The notes beneath the pieces are model-generated. The model saw only the letters and a list, made by a program, of their open reading frames with translations. It was not told the origin of the DNA and did no database searches. Shown in pieces: positions 14,668-21,790 of a stretch of DNA of 23,452 bases; positions within the stretch are counted from its first letter, which is position 1, and the number at the start of each line of letters is the position of its first letter. The DNA comes from a virus, in the IMG/VR virus record IMGVR_UViG_3300010885_024450, positions 1-23,452 of that record; one strand, written 5' to 3'. Made by a program: the position numbers and the translations under genes.

Positions 14668-15648
14668 ATGAAACGTATTTTAGCCTTGTTGCTTGTTACC
14701 GCAAGCACACTAGTCCACGCATGGGAGCCCACAAAGCCCGTTACTGTGTTTGTGGGTAATACACCTGGAGCAGGCAACGAAATTGCCTTTAGAAAATTAG
14801 CAGAAATTGTACAAAAACAAAATCCTAAATTTGTTTATGTTGTGCAAAATATTCCTGGAGCAGATTCAACAATTGCAAACAATAGATTTCTAGATGTACA
14901 CAACGATGGGTACACTATTAACTTGCCTAGTCACATGAGTTCTTATGTGACAAATGATATTTGGGAAAAGAAAATTAAAAAATACAACTACGACACATTT
15001 GTTGATGTATTGACCATAGGTAAAAGTCCACTAGTGCTGGTAGCTGGGTCCAAAAGCACAGTTGAAACCCCAATTGATTTTGTTAGATATATCCACACTT
15101 CCACAAAACCAATTAATATTGCCGTGGGAGGTGGCGCACATCGCACAGCATATGAATACCTGATTGAATCAGCTCACGGTGATCGCAATCTTATCAAACC
15201 AATTAGATTCAATGGCCCGGCGCCTGCGGTACAAAGTGTAGCCAGTTATGATCCCAAGCTGGGAGGTACAGAGTTTGGTATTATGCCTATTGCTGTTGCC
15301 CGTCCTCTAGTAGAAGCAGGCAAGGTAAAAGCAATTGGGTTTACTGGCACACGCACAATGCCTCAATATCCCAACGTGCCACTGTTAAATTCCATTGCAC
15401 CTGGGATTAATGTATACGCCGCTTGGGCAATTCAATTACCCCCAAACACTCCACAGGAAATTGTAGACTGGTATCAAAAAACATTCAGCACCGCAGTTCG
15501 CAGTAAAGAATACAAAGAGTGGCGTGATCTTAATGTGGTGTTTTATGTAGAGGAAGAGTTAACACCCGCGGGCCTTAAGAAACAAATGGATAATTTGCGA
15601 GACAACTTTTTACCAGTACTCAGTAAAATTGATTTAAGTAAAGAATGA
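14668..15648 (+). CDS. TctC/Bug-type periplasmic solute-binding protein
   Basis: This protein has 326 residues, normal for the family. The N-terminus is a clear signal peptide (MKRILALLLVTASTLVHA, cleavage near residue 18). Family landmarks follow: FVGNTPGAGNEIAFRKLA (lobe 1 ligand loop), VVQNIPGADSTIANN, DGYTI, INIAVGGGAHRTAYEYL (the GSGS-like pocket loop) and a C-terminal lobe with LPPNTPQEIVDWY. In bacteria these proteins deliver tricarboxylates or other organic acids to TctAB or act as sensors. Here no TctA or TctB gene is seen, so the phage supplies only the binding protein. A good AAGGAAA site precedes the start. The family is very common in betaproteobacteria, which points to the host. 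The role in infection (uptake, receptor masking, sensing) is inference. Confidence 0.85.
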   Translation: MKRILALLLVTASTLVHAWEPTKPVTVFVGNTPGAGNEIAFRKLAEIVQKQNPKFVYVVQNIPGADSTIANNRFLDVHNDGYTINLPSHMSSYVTNDIWEKKIKKYNYDTFVDVLTIGKSPLVLVAGSKSTVETPIDFVRYIHTSTKPINIAVGGGAHRTAYEYLIESAHGDRNLIKPIRFNGPAPAVQSVASYDPKLGGTEFGIMPIAVARPLVEAGKVKAIGFTGTRTMPQYPNVPLLNSIAPGINVYAAWAIQLPPNTPQEIVDWYQKTFSTAVRSKEYKEWRDLNVVFYVEEELTPAGLKKQMDNLRDNFLPVLSKIDLSKE

Positions 15649-16280
15649 AATATATCTTTGTAGCCGGTGCTCCTGGCTCAAAATGGAGTAGCGTGGTTAA
15701 AAACATTTACTATAGTCCCAACATTGACCGTAGTGATTACAGAGACGAGTGGACTTATTACCATGACGCTGGCGATACTGGAGTTAAAGAACTAATGCAC
15801 TTGGGTGCATACTTTGACCCTGGCATGATCAGTCCGTTGCCTAAAGATTTAACTACATTAACACGTGACCAATTAGAATCTATATTTGAACAACCATTTC
15901 AAAATAAAAAATCTAAAGGCATACGTATTATTAAAAGTCATGTGTTTAGTAATCATATTGAATATCTGCGTAAATTATTTCCTGAAACACCTATTGTGAT
16001 TGTACATCGTAATAATGATAGTTGTTTAGGATGGTGGGTCAAGTGTGGGCATTTTGACATTACATACCCTGACTATCACGAGTATTTCAAAGACTTAACA
16101 ACAATGGCAAAGATCATTAAAAGTCAAAATGCTGATATTTTATCTGCTTGGTGGAAGTATACCAACGGTAAAGTAGTTACAGATAATCTACAGTTAGCTA
16201 AAGCATTAAATATTGAACTTCCGCCGGCGGAGTATTCTCAGGACTATGCAACATCAGACATAAGGGTAAAAGTAATATGA
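15645..16280 (+). CDS. Sulfotransferase-like P-loop protein
   Basis: This protein has 211 residues, with the ATG overlapping the upstream stop (ATGA). The N-terminal strand and loop VAGAPGSKWSSVVKNI (residues 6-21) match the 5'-phosphosulfate binding loop of sulfotransferases. IRIIKSHVFSNHIEYL (93-108) resembles the region after the catalytic base, and VIVHRNNDSCLGWW (118-131) matches the 3'-phosphate binding element, with Arg122 and Ser126. No signal peptide. A PAPS-dependent group transfer to a sugar, lipid or protein is the natural reading; use of another 3'-phosphonucleotide donor is possible. Two further P-loop proteins of this type and an APS-kinase-like enzyme lie nearby. Fold fairly sure, acceptor unknown. 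Confidence 0.65.
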   Translation: MKYIFVAGAPGSKWSSVVKNIYYSPNIDRSDYRDEWTYYHDAGDTGVKELMHLGAYFDPGMISPLPKDLTTLTRDQLESIFEQPFQNKKSKGIRIIKSHVFSNHIEYLRKLFPETPIVIVHRNNDSCLGWWVKCGHFDITYPDYHEYFKDLTTMAKIIKSQNADILSAWWKYTNGKVVTDNLQLAKALNIELPPAEYSQDYATSDIRVKVI

Positions 16281-16936
16281 TAACAGAAGAATTCAAAAGC
16301 AGTTGGGATTTTACTAAAAGTAAAAGTACTTATCACTTTGACCCCACAAGACTGGATCGCTTTGAAGATGTGATTGCACATCTAGGGCACATTGAACCTA
16401 CCTGGTCAGAGGATGTGGCAGACATTGTTGCCAACAGCAAACCAGCAACCTGGGAAACACGTGGCTACAAAGGCGAAGGAGTATTGCCCCCAAGAGAGGA
16501 TCTTGTTGCAGAAGAATATGACCTAGAGCGTGTGGGTGCTGATCCCAAAATGATTATCACTCATTTAAATTGGGCTATTCCCGAATCACTAAACCGGATC
16601 ACCGCGGCATTTGGTCTAGACGATTGCATGGAACGCATACACGTACAACGCCCTGGGGAAGTTTGGAACCTACACATGGACAAGCTAAACAAGTGGGCAC
16701 CTGAAGACCCCACACGAGTGGGTCGTTATTTTATACAATTGACAGACTGGCAACCAGGACAGTTCTGGGAGTATGGCAACTATCACTGGAACCAATGGCG
16801 TGCCGGAGATGTTTCAACATTTGACTGGGCCAACATACCACACTCCACAGCCAATGCAGGTCACCACCCTAGAGTGACATTTCAGTTGACTGGTGTAATT
16901 ACTGACCAAACTCGAGCATTTTTAGCCACACTATGA
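16277..16936 (+). CDS. 2OG-Fe(II) dioxygenase, aspartyl/asparaginyl hydroxylase-like
   Basis: This protein has 219 residues, with an ATGA overlap at both ends of the gene. The C-terminal double-stranded beta-helix has the facial triad: HMD in WNLHMDKLNKW (His133, Asp135) and His189 in NIPHSTANAG, with Arg199 in HHPRVTFQLTGV as the 2-oxoglutarate carboxylate ligand. Spacing and the RxF(I/V)QLTxWQPG strand (about 150-161) are those of aspartyl/asparaginyl beta-hydroxylase-like cupins. The N-terminal 90 residues are a helical, Trp-containing extension. It would hydroxylate a protein side chain, sugar or small molecule using O2 and 2-oxoglutarate. 2OG oxygenases are common in aquatic T4-like phages without known targets. 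Reaction class is likely; the target is open. Confidence 0.75.
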   Translation: MITEEFKSSWDFTKSKSTYHFDPTRLDRFEDVIAHLGHIEPTWSEDVADIVANSKPATWETRGYKGEGVLPPREDLVAEEYDLERVGADPKMIITHLNWAIPESLNRITAAFGLDDCMERIHVQRPGEVWNLHMDKLNKWAPEDPTRVGRYFIQLTDWQPGQFWEYGNYHWNQWRAGDVSTFDWANIPHSTANAGHHPRVTFQLTGVITDQTRAFLATL

Positions 16937-17559
16937 AAACTCTGTTGATCATTACAGGCCCACAAGGGTCAGGAAATCATTTATGGTCAAAGATATTTGC
17001 CTTACATCCTGACGTTTGGGCCTGGCATGCCTTATTACATGAATACTGGATTGGGCACGATCAAGAACCCTTTGCTGAGTACTGGGAAGACCCGGACCGG
17101 TTAAAAGACTTTGTGTGGGGCGAGTGCGAGTATTTTGTTACTAGCATAAGCACACCCTACATTCTCAACGGTGAACGTACCATACCCAACATTGTGCGCT
17201 TTGCTGCCACAGCTATGGGTCTGGGCATACGTGTAAAGATTGCTATTATAGGACGGGATCGTAATATATTACACTATCAAGAGACTCGTGTGCGAGGCGA
17301 ACCCACATATGATATAGCACTGGCAGAATATGAAAAATTAACAACATGGGATCCTGTATTCCTAAGTTACGAGTTACTGCATCTTTATAAAGAAAATTAT
17401 CTACGTCAAATTTCAAAGCAATTGGAATTCCCCATTGATTTAGATCACCCAAGATTGAATAATATACTAGTAGATGATACTAACCGTAAATACTTTCAAC
17501 CTGTGGACTATCACTCCACAGATGATCTAGCACAACACACTTCAAGGAAATGGAAATGA
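16933..17559 (+). CDS. Second P-loop sulfotransferase-like protein
   Basis: This protein has 208 residues, coupled by ATGA overlaps to both neighbours. The loop LLIITGPQGSGNHLWSKIF (4-22) is a nucleotide or PAPS-binding P-loop with the SGNH variation often seen in phage sulfotransferase-like proteins (GSGxHL rather than GKT/S). IAIIGRDRNILHYQETRVRG (104-122) resembles the 3'-phosphate binding segment. The loop lacks the Walker A lysine, so an ATPase or kinase is unlikely. The protein is soluble and Trp/His-rich near residues 29-52 (WAWHALLHEYW). It may use the activated donor made by the enzyme encoded directly downstream. The sulfotransferase assignment is less certain than for the 15645 protein. 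Confidence 0.55.
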   Translation: MKTLLIITGPQGSGNHLWSKIFALHPDVWAWHALLHEYWIGHDQEPFAEYWEDPDRLKDFVWGECEYFVTSISTPYILNGERTIPNIVRFAATAMGLGIRVKIAIIGRDRNILHYQETRVRGEPTYDIALAEYEKLTTWDPVFLSYELLHLYKENYLRQISKQLEFPIDLDHPRLNNILVDDTNRKYFQPVDYHSTDDLAQHTSRKWK

Positions 17560-18416
17560 CACAACGTATATTAATAATGGGATTACCTGGCGCTGGAAAA
17601 ACATACCTGGCACAGGCACTAAAAAAGTATCTTGAAACTAATGGGGATTTAATGAAAATTAATCCCAGTCGAGTAATGAATTATGAAGGAATACCCGGTC
17701 CCAACTTTATGAATGTAGGTGTTGATTGGTTCAATGCCGACGACATTCGTAAAAAGTATAACGATTGGGATTTTTCTGATGCTGGACGTATTCGTCAAAG
17801 TTTGCGTATGTTCCAATTTGCCATAGAGTGCTCAGGAGAATATGTGATCTGTGACTTTGTTGCACCCCTGGTAGAGATGCGCAACAATTTCAAAGCTGAT
17901 TGGACCATCTGGGTTGACACCATTGATAAAGGCCGTTACGAAGATACCAACAAGGCCTTTGTTCCGCCTGAAGTATATGATTTTAGAATTACAGAACAAA
18001 ATGCTGAAAAATGGGCTGAGTTTATTGGATCGCATATATTAGAAAATCGCCGTCGGCCAGTGTTTGATTGGCAAAAAGAAACTGTGCAAATGTTAGGCCG
18101 TTGGCAACCTTGGCATGCCGGGCACCGTGCGTTATTTGAACGAGCTATAGCCAAAACTGGGCAAGTGGTAATTCAAATACGTGACTGTCAAGGATGGCAA
18201 GGCTCTAACCCATTTGAAATTGAAAAAGTCAAATCTTTCATTCGACGTGACTTAGATACTTTATATCAAGGTCAATACGAAATACAAGTTGTGCCCAATA
18301 TTGTAAACATCACTTATGGCAGGGATGTTGGCTATAAAATTGAACAGGAAACTTTTGACTCTTCAGTGACTGATATCAGCGCAACTAAAATTCGTAAGAG
18401 CATGGGTCTTGAGTGA
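17556..18416 (+). CDS. APS kinase-like domain fused to an HxGH nucleotidyltransferase domain
   Basis: This protein has 286 residues. The start is the ATG at 17556: it overlaps the upstream stop (ATGA) and has AAGGA at a proper distance, whereas the ATG at 17550 abuts that site. Residues 1-160 resemble APS kinase (CysC): Walker A GLPGAGKT (9-16), VDWFNADDIRKKY (56-68; CysC has DGDNVR), WDFSDAGRIRQSLR (71-84) and CDFVAPLVEMRNNF (99-112). About 20 extra residues lie between the P-loop and the DxD-type segment. Residues 178-286 are a nucleotidyltransferase of the HxGH type: GRWQPWHAGHRALF with H187-A-G-H190, and a closing ISATKIR (274-280), as in NMN adenylyl- or cytidylyltransferases. It may build an activated 3'-phosphonucleotide donor. 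Substrates are unproven; ATP sulfurylase identity is not supported. Confidence 0.75.
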   Translation: MTQRILIMGLPGAGKTYLAQALKKYLETNGDLMKINPSRVMNYEGIPGPNFMNVGVDWFNADDIRKKYNDWDFSDAGRIRQSLRMFQFAIECSGEYVICDFVAPLVEMRNNFKADWTIWVDTIDKGRYEDTNKAFVPPEVYDFRITEQNAEKWAEFIGSHILENRRRPVFDWQKETVQMLGRWQPWHAGHRALFERAIAKTGQVVIQIRDCQGWQGSNPFEIEKVKSFIRRDLDTLYQGQYEIQVVPNIVNITYGRDVGYKIEQETFDSSVTDISATKIRKSMGLE

Positions 18417-18637
18417 ACAAGTATCATGTTAGGTTTAACACTAAACACAACAGTAGTCCGTTGGTTTGGCGTATCTTTGAAAATGGGGTAGAGCATCTGG
18501 CCACAGATGTTCGCATCGTTGGAGAAACTTTCACTGAGTGTACACACGAACACGGTGAAACAAAATGGAACATTGCCTGCCAGGGACGATTAGTTTGGGT
18601 AGACAAAGTTGCTGTTATAGTCACAGGAAAAGATTAA
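18413..18637 (+). CDS. Small conserved-type phage protein, unknown function
   Basis: This protein has 74 residues, starting at a GTG that overlaps the upstream stop (GTGA) and ending in a TAATG overlap with the SGNH gene. The sequence reads as a small beta-rich domain: YHVRFNTKH, LVWRIFENGVEHLATDVRI, ETKWNIACQGRLVWV, with two cysteines. Short proteins of this look (a strand, an ENG turn, then the TDV-type strand) occur in T4-like aquatic phages, by my recollection, without known function. No enzyme motif. Its position inside the accessory operon suggests co-expression with the kinase-nucleotidyltransferase and hydrolase. Confidence 0.6.
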   Translation: MNKYHVRFNTKHNSSPLVWRIFENGVEHLATDVRIVGETFTECTHEHGETKWNIACQGRLVWVDKVAVIVTGKD

Positions 18638-19494
18638 TGATTCTACCTGATTTTATTTTACCCAGCCAGATAAATCTGCGGTCAGATTACAATGGAATGG
18701 ATGACCTTTATGATATCAATTGGGCATTGGATCAGGATCAGTTTGCTCGCTATAAATTTTCAGTAGACTACAAGTATAATAGTCGCGGATTTAGAGACTC
18801 AGAATGGCCTGTGGATTTAAAAAAATCAATTTGGTGTATTGGGGATAGTTTTACTGTGGGCATAGGAAGCCCACTATCCCATACATGGCCAAACATATTA
18901 CAGTCACAATTAAAACACCGAACTATCAACGTAAGCATGGATGGCGGCAGTAATCAATGGATGACAAGAAAAGCTCTAAGAATTATTCAGGAAATTGCTC
19001 CCGAAACTATAATCATACACTGGAGTTTTCTACATCGTAGAGAAAATAATCATCAAGTAGTATTGAATAAAAAATGGAGTGATTTTTATGGTAATGTAAA
19101 GGATCCTTCTTGGCCCACATGTCCTAACATCAACAACATGGATACCCTACCTAGATTTATATCTGATGAATTAAAAAAATATGATCAATCATGGACAAAT
19201 GTCAGTGATGAAGATTTAAAACTGCATTTTATCAAAAGCACAGACGATGCAGACATAGCATTTACCATTGATTGTATCAACAAAATTGAAGAACACAAAG
19301 GCAACTGTAATGTAATTTATAGCGTTATTCCTAATTTTTGTGCCAACGAACATAACGTGAAATTTTTTAATAAATTGCCAGCAACCATAAAATTTATTCC
19401 TGAATTTGAACAATTAGATTTTGCTAGAGATGCGTATCATTATGACATTAAAACTGCTGCCAGCTTTGTGGATCAAATCACAAAGTTACTTTAA
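18637..19494 (+). CDS. SGNH/GDSL hydrolase family protein
   Basis: This protein has 285 residues from the ATG at 18637 (TAATG overlap); a longer frame opening at 18565 lies inside the previous gene. The pattern is that of SGNH esterases: NSRGFRDSEWP (48-58), a segment often found ahead of the catalytic strand in this group, then IWCIGDSFTVGIG (65-77) with Ser71, a glycine in MDGGSNQWM, and a C-terminal DAYHYD with Asp265 and His268. It probably removes or transfers acyl groups on a glycan or lipid. No signal peptide, so action is cytoplasmic or on the virion. It is the last gene of the coupled run that starts at 13413, and its end overlaps the convergent minus-strand gene by nine bases. Family good, substrate unknown. 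Confidence 0.75.
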   Translation: MILPDFILPSQINLRSDYNGMDDLYDINWALDQDQFARYKFSVDYKYNSRGFRDSEWPVDLKKSIWCIGDSFTVGIGSPLSHTWPNILQSQLKHRTINVSMDGGSNQWMTRKALRIIQEIAPETIIIHWSFLHRRENNHQVVLNKKWSDFYGNVKDPSWPTCPNINNMDTLPRFISDELKKYDQSWTNVSDEDLKLHFIKSTDDADIAFTIDCINKIEEHKGNCNVIYSVIPNFCANEHNVKFFNKLPATIKFIPEFEQLDFARDAYHYDIKTAASFVDQITKLL

Positions 19495-20622
19495 CAATGC
19501 AGTGGCATGCCAAGTTTTAATTTCTTCTTTCATTGATGACTGAAGGTCTTCTTCGGTATATTGAACACCCATACCTTTTTTCTCAGACCATTCATTGTAT
19601 ACATCAACACATTGTGAAAAGTTTTTAACCAATAACTTTTTTTCTAGCATAGTCTGAAGCTTTATTGGTACTGGAGTTACTAATACTTTGTTTTCCACCA
19701 ATTCATTAATAGCTGTGTGAGCTCGTTGATATTTAGGCCCGTTTTCTTTAAGAAATGTTTGATCAACCAGAGATAGTGACCTAGGTATCTCTGTTCTTGA
19801 CAAGCTTTGTAATTGCATGTTTTTAACATCAATATCTTTGCCATCGTAGGTCAATTTTGGTTGTTCAATAGAAGAGGTCAACTGCGGGCCAATCCCACTC
19901 AGATCACTGATTAAATAGTGACACTTGTTCCAGTCAGAAAATTCCAATTCAAATATATCTTTCCAGGATTTTTTACTTGGCTGATTACTAAAAATAGACA
20001 ATCCTAGTATGTACTCTTCAAGCCTGGACATATCTTTGTCGTATTTAAAATACGAATTAACATCAAAGTGATTGTCTACCCAGGCCAGGTAATCAACATA
20101 CTGATCAAGATATTTTGTTAGTGCTAATGGATCAACAGTGATTTTGTTTTTATAAATGCCGGCAAACGCATCGACTTTTTCCTGATGTGTGTAAACATTT
20201 AATTTCTTAGATTCATTTACTATACACCAACTGAGTCCGTGCTCAAACAAGTTATCTCTTTGAGCACTAATAATGTAAAAATTTTGATTTAGGTATTCAT
20301 AAAAAGGAACTTGACTGGCAATAGTGTCCTGTCGTTTTTTAATATGATAATGTGCTAGTCTAGTAGTTTTATAGTGTGGCACTGATTGAAGATGTTCTGT
20401 AATTTCTTCCAGCGTTTGATAATATCCCCACTTAGTTCTATCTTCGAACTTGCCCAACACTTCTTGGTTAAATGTAGGGCTATAATACTTCATGATACCA
20501 TTGGTTAATTCGTGTAAATTAATCACGGGCTGATCGAATGTGTGTGCATTCATGTAAACTGTGATCAGCCTCTGCAATAAAGTACTGCCAACACGGTCAG
20601 GAGTGAGGATTAAAACATTCAT
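19486..20622 (-). CDS. Large sulfotransferase-like P-loop protein
   Basis: This protein has 378 residues. The N-terminus ILTPDRVGSTLLQRLITVY (5-23) is a sulfotransferase-type 5'-phosphosulfate loop (compare PRSGSTLL). FYIISAQRDNLFEHGLSWC (115-133) matches the 3'-phosphate element with Arg122 and Ser131. The C-terminal 200 residues are helical with no motif I recognise, and may bind the acceptor. It is the third P-loop protein of this kind in 5 kb and the only one on the minus strand. It overlaps the SGNH gene tail to tail, and a divergent gap with the lysis operon lies upstream. TATAAGTA on the minus strand (20630-20637) is a weak promoter candidate. Fold likely, donor and acceptor unknown. 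Confidence 0.65.
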   Translation of the reverse strand: MNVLILTPDRVGSTLLQRLITVYMNAHTFDQPVINLHELTNGIMKYYSPTFNQEVLGKFEDRTKWGYYQTLEEITEHLQSVPHYKTTRLAHYHIKKRQDTIASQVPFYEYLNQNFYIISAQRDNLFEHGLSWCIVNESKKLNVYTHQEKVDAFAGIYKNKITVDPLALTKYLDQYVDYLAWVDNHFDVNSYFKYDKDMSRLEEYILGLSIFSNQPSKKSWKDIFELEFSDWNKCHYLISDLSGIGPQLTSSIEQPKLTYDGKDIDVKNMQLQSLSRTEIPRSLSLVDQTFLKENGPKYQRAHTAINELVENKVLVTPVPIKLQTMLEKKLLVKNFSQCVDVYNEWSEKKGMGVQYTEEDLQSSMKEEIKTWHATALLK

Positions 20623-20650
20623 TATAATATACTTATAAAATTCTTAATTC

Positions 20651-20658
20651 CATAAATA
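20651..20658 (+). promoter_or_regulatory. Putative T4-type late promoter for the lysis operon (CATAAATA)
   Basis: CATAAATAC lies 21 bases upstream of the endolysin ATG in a 57-base divergent gap. It has the same core and similar distance to the start as the motif at 1080. Lysis genes are expected to be expressed late, which agrees. Confidence 0.5.
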
Positions 20659-20679
20659 CTTTTCAAATAGGACAATATT

Positions 20680-21315
20680 ATGAGCTTTGACTTTGAATTT
20701 ACACAGCAACAACTAAATCAAATGGTTCCTGGAAATCCTTATATAGATCACTGGTTCGAAGCAATAGCAGAAATACTTCCTGACTACGATATCAATACTA
20801 AATCTCGTGTAGCAATGTTTATTGCACAATGCGCACACGAATCAGGCGGGTTCCGAGCCATTAAAGAAAATTTAAATTACAAGGCAGCAAGTTTACGCAA
20901 GATATTTCCAAAATATTTCCCTAATGATGCAATAGCCAATCAATATGCTGGTTTACCCAACAAACAAGAAGCAATTGCCAATAGAATATATGCTAATAGA
21001 ATGGGCAATGGTCCGGAAGAATCAGGCGATGGCTATCGTTATTGTGGGCGTGGTCTTATACAGTTAACTGGCAAATCAAACTACGAAAATTTTGCTGCCA
21101 GTATTGAAGCCGCAGTAGAGGATGTTCCTGAATATCTAGCAACCTTTGAGGGTGCAGTACAATCAGCCTGTTGGTTCTGGGAAACCAACAATTTAAATCG
21201 CTGGGCTGATCAAGGCGATGTGCTTACCGTTACTAAAAAGATTAATGGCGGTACAATTGGCCTGGAAGATCGCATTAAACATTATAATCATGCCTTGCAA
21301 ATATTAGGAGATTAA
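20680..21315 (+). CDS. Endolysin, GH19 chitinase/lysozyme-like
   Basis: This protein has 211 residues, the size of single-domain phage GH19 lysins. Typical pattern: FIAQCAHESGGFRAIKENLNY (47-67) with the two catalytic glutamates Glu54 and Glu63, YANRMGNG, GYRYCGRGLIQLTGKSNY (the conserved substrate-cleft segment), and a C-terminal INGGTIGLEDRIKHY. It would cleave peptidoglycan glycan strands. There is no signal peptide or SAR anchor, so it needs a holin to reach the wall. An AGGA site precedes the start, and a late-promoter-like motif is at 20651. It is the first gene of the lysis operon and is followed after one base by the spanin candidate. Confidence 0.9.
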   Translation: MSFDFEFTQQQLNQMVPGNPYIDHWFEAIAEILPDYDINTKSRVAMFIAQCAHESGGFRAIKENLNYKAASLRKIFPKYFPNDAIANQYAGLPNKQEAIANRIYANRMGNGPEESGDGYRYCGRGLIQLTGKSNYENFAASIEAAVEDVPEYLATFEGAVQSACWFWETNNLNRWADQGDVLTVTKKINGGTIGLEDRIKHYNHALQILGD

Positions 21316-21316
21316 T

Positions 21317-21790
21317 ATGTGGCAATTTCAATGGATGTTAAATTTTATACCCGATGCAATGTTAAACTGGGCGTGTTGGGCAGTTATTGCAGTTGGTGTA
21401 TCTGGCATTGTTGCAGGTTGGTTAGGTAAATTTATTCCATTTTATGGAAGCTATGCACACATATTAAAACCAATAGGTGTTGTTATTTTATTGTTAGGCG
21501 TCTGGTTACGTGGCGGATATGATACTGAAATGGCTTGGCGTGTCAAGGTCAACGAAGCACAGGCAAAAGTAGCAAAAGCAGAACAAGAATCCAAAGAAGC
21601 CAATGAGGTATTGGCTAAAAAAGTTGAGGATAAAGTCAAATATATCAAGGGTCGCACTGAATATATTACACGTTACATAGACAAAGAAATTATAAAATAC
21701 GATACTAAGTTTATGCCCGGAGGTGAGTGTGAAATCCCAAAAGAATTTATTCGAGCACACAATGATTCAGCAGAGGCACCTAGTAAATGA
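21317..21790 (+). CDS. Inner-membrane spanin-like protein with two membrane spans (possible holin function)
   Basis: This protein has 157 residues, with AGGAG six bases before the ATG. Two hydrophobic spans are seen: about residues 15-36 and 52-66, joined by a short loop with Lys38, His48 and Lys51. Residues 74-125 are a charged, Ala/Lys/Glu-rich coiled coil, as in Rz-type i-spanins, and a single cysteine lies near the C-terminus (GGECEI). Positive residues in the loop favour N-out, loop-in, C-out topology, which would place the coiled coil in the periplasm as a spanin needs. Rz usually has one span. The stop overlaps the o-spanin ATG (ATGA), the usual spanin arrangement. No separate holin gene is visible, so this protein may also contribute that role; that is speculation. 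Confidence 0.65.
   Translation: MWQFQWMLNFIPDAMLNWACWAVIAVGVSGIVAGWLGKFIPFYGSYAHILKPIGVVILLLGVWLRGGYDTEMAWRVKVNEAQAKVAKAEQESKEANEVLAKKVEDKVKYIKGRTEYITRYIDKEIIKYDTKFMPGGECEIPKEFIRAHNDSAEAPSK

Noticed and set aside
18050-18416. C-terminal domain of the 17556 protein as ATP sulfurylase
   Set aside because: ATP sulfurylase has a QxRNPxHxxH-type motif; here the pattern is WHAGH with ISATKIR, as in NMN adenylyl- or cytidylyltransferases.
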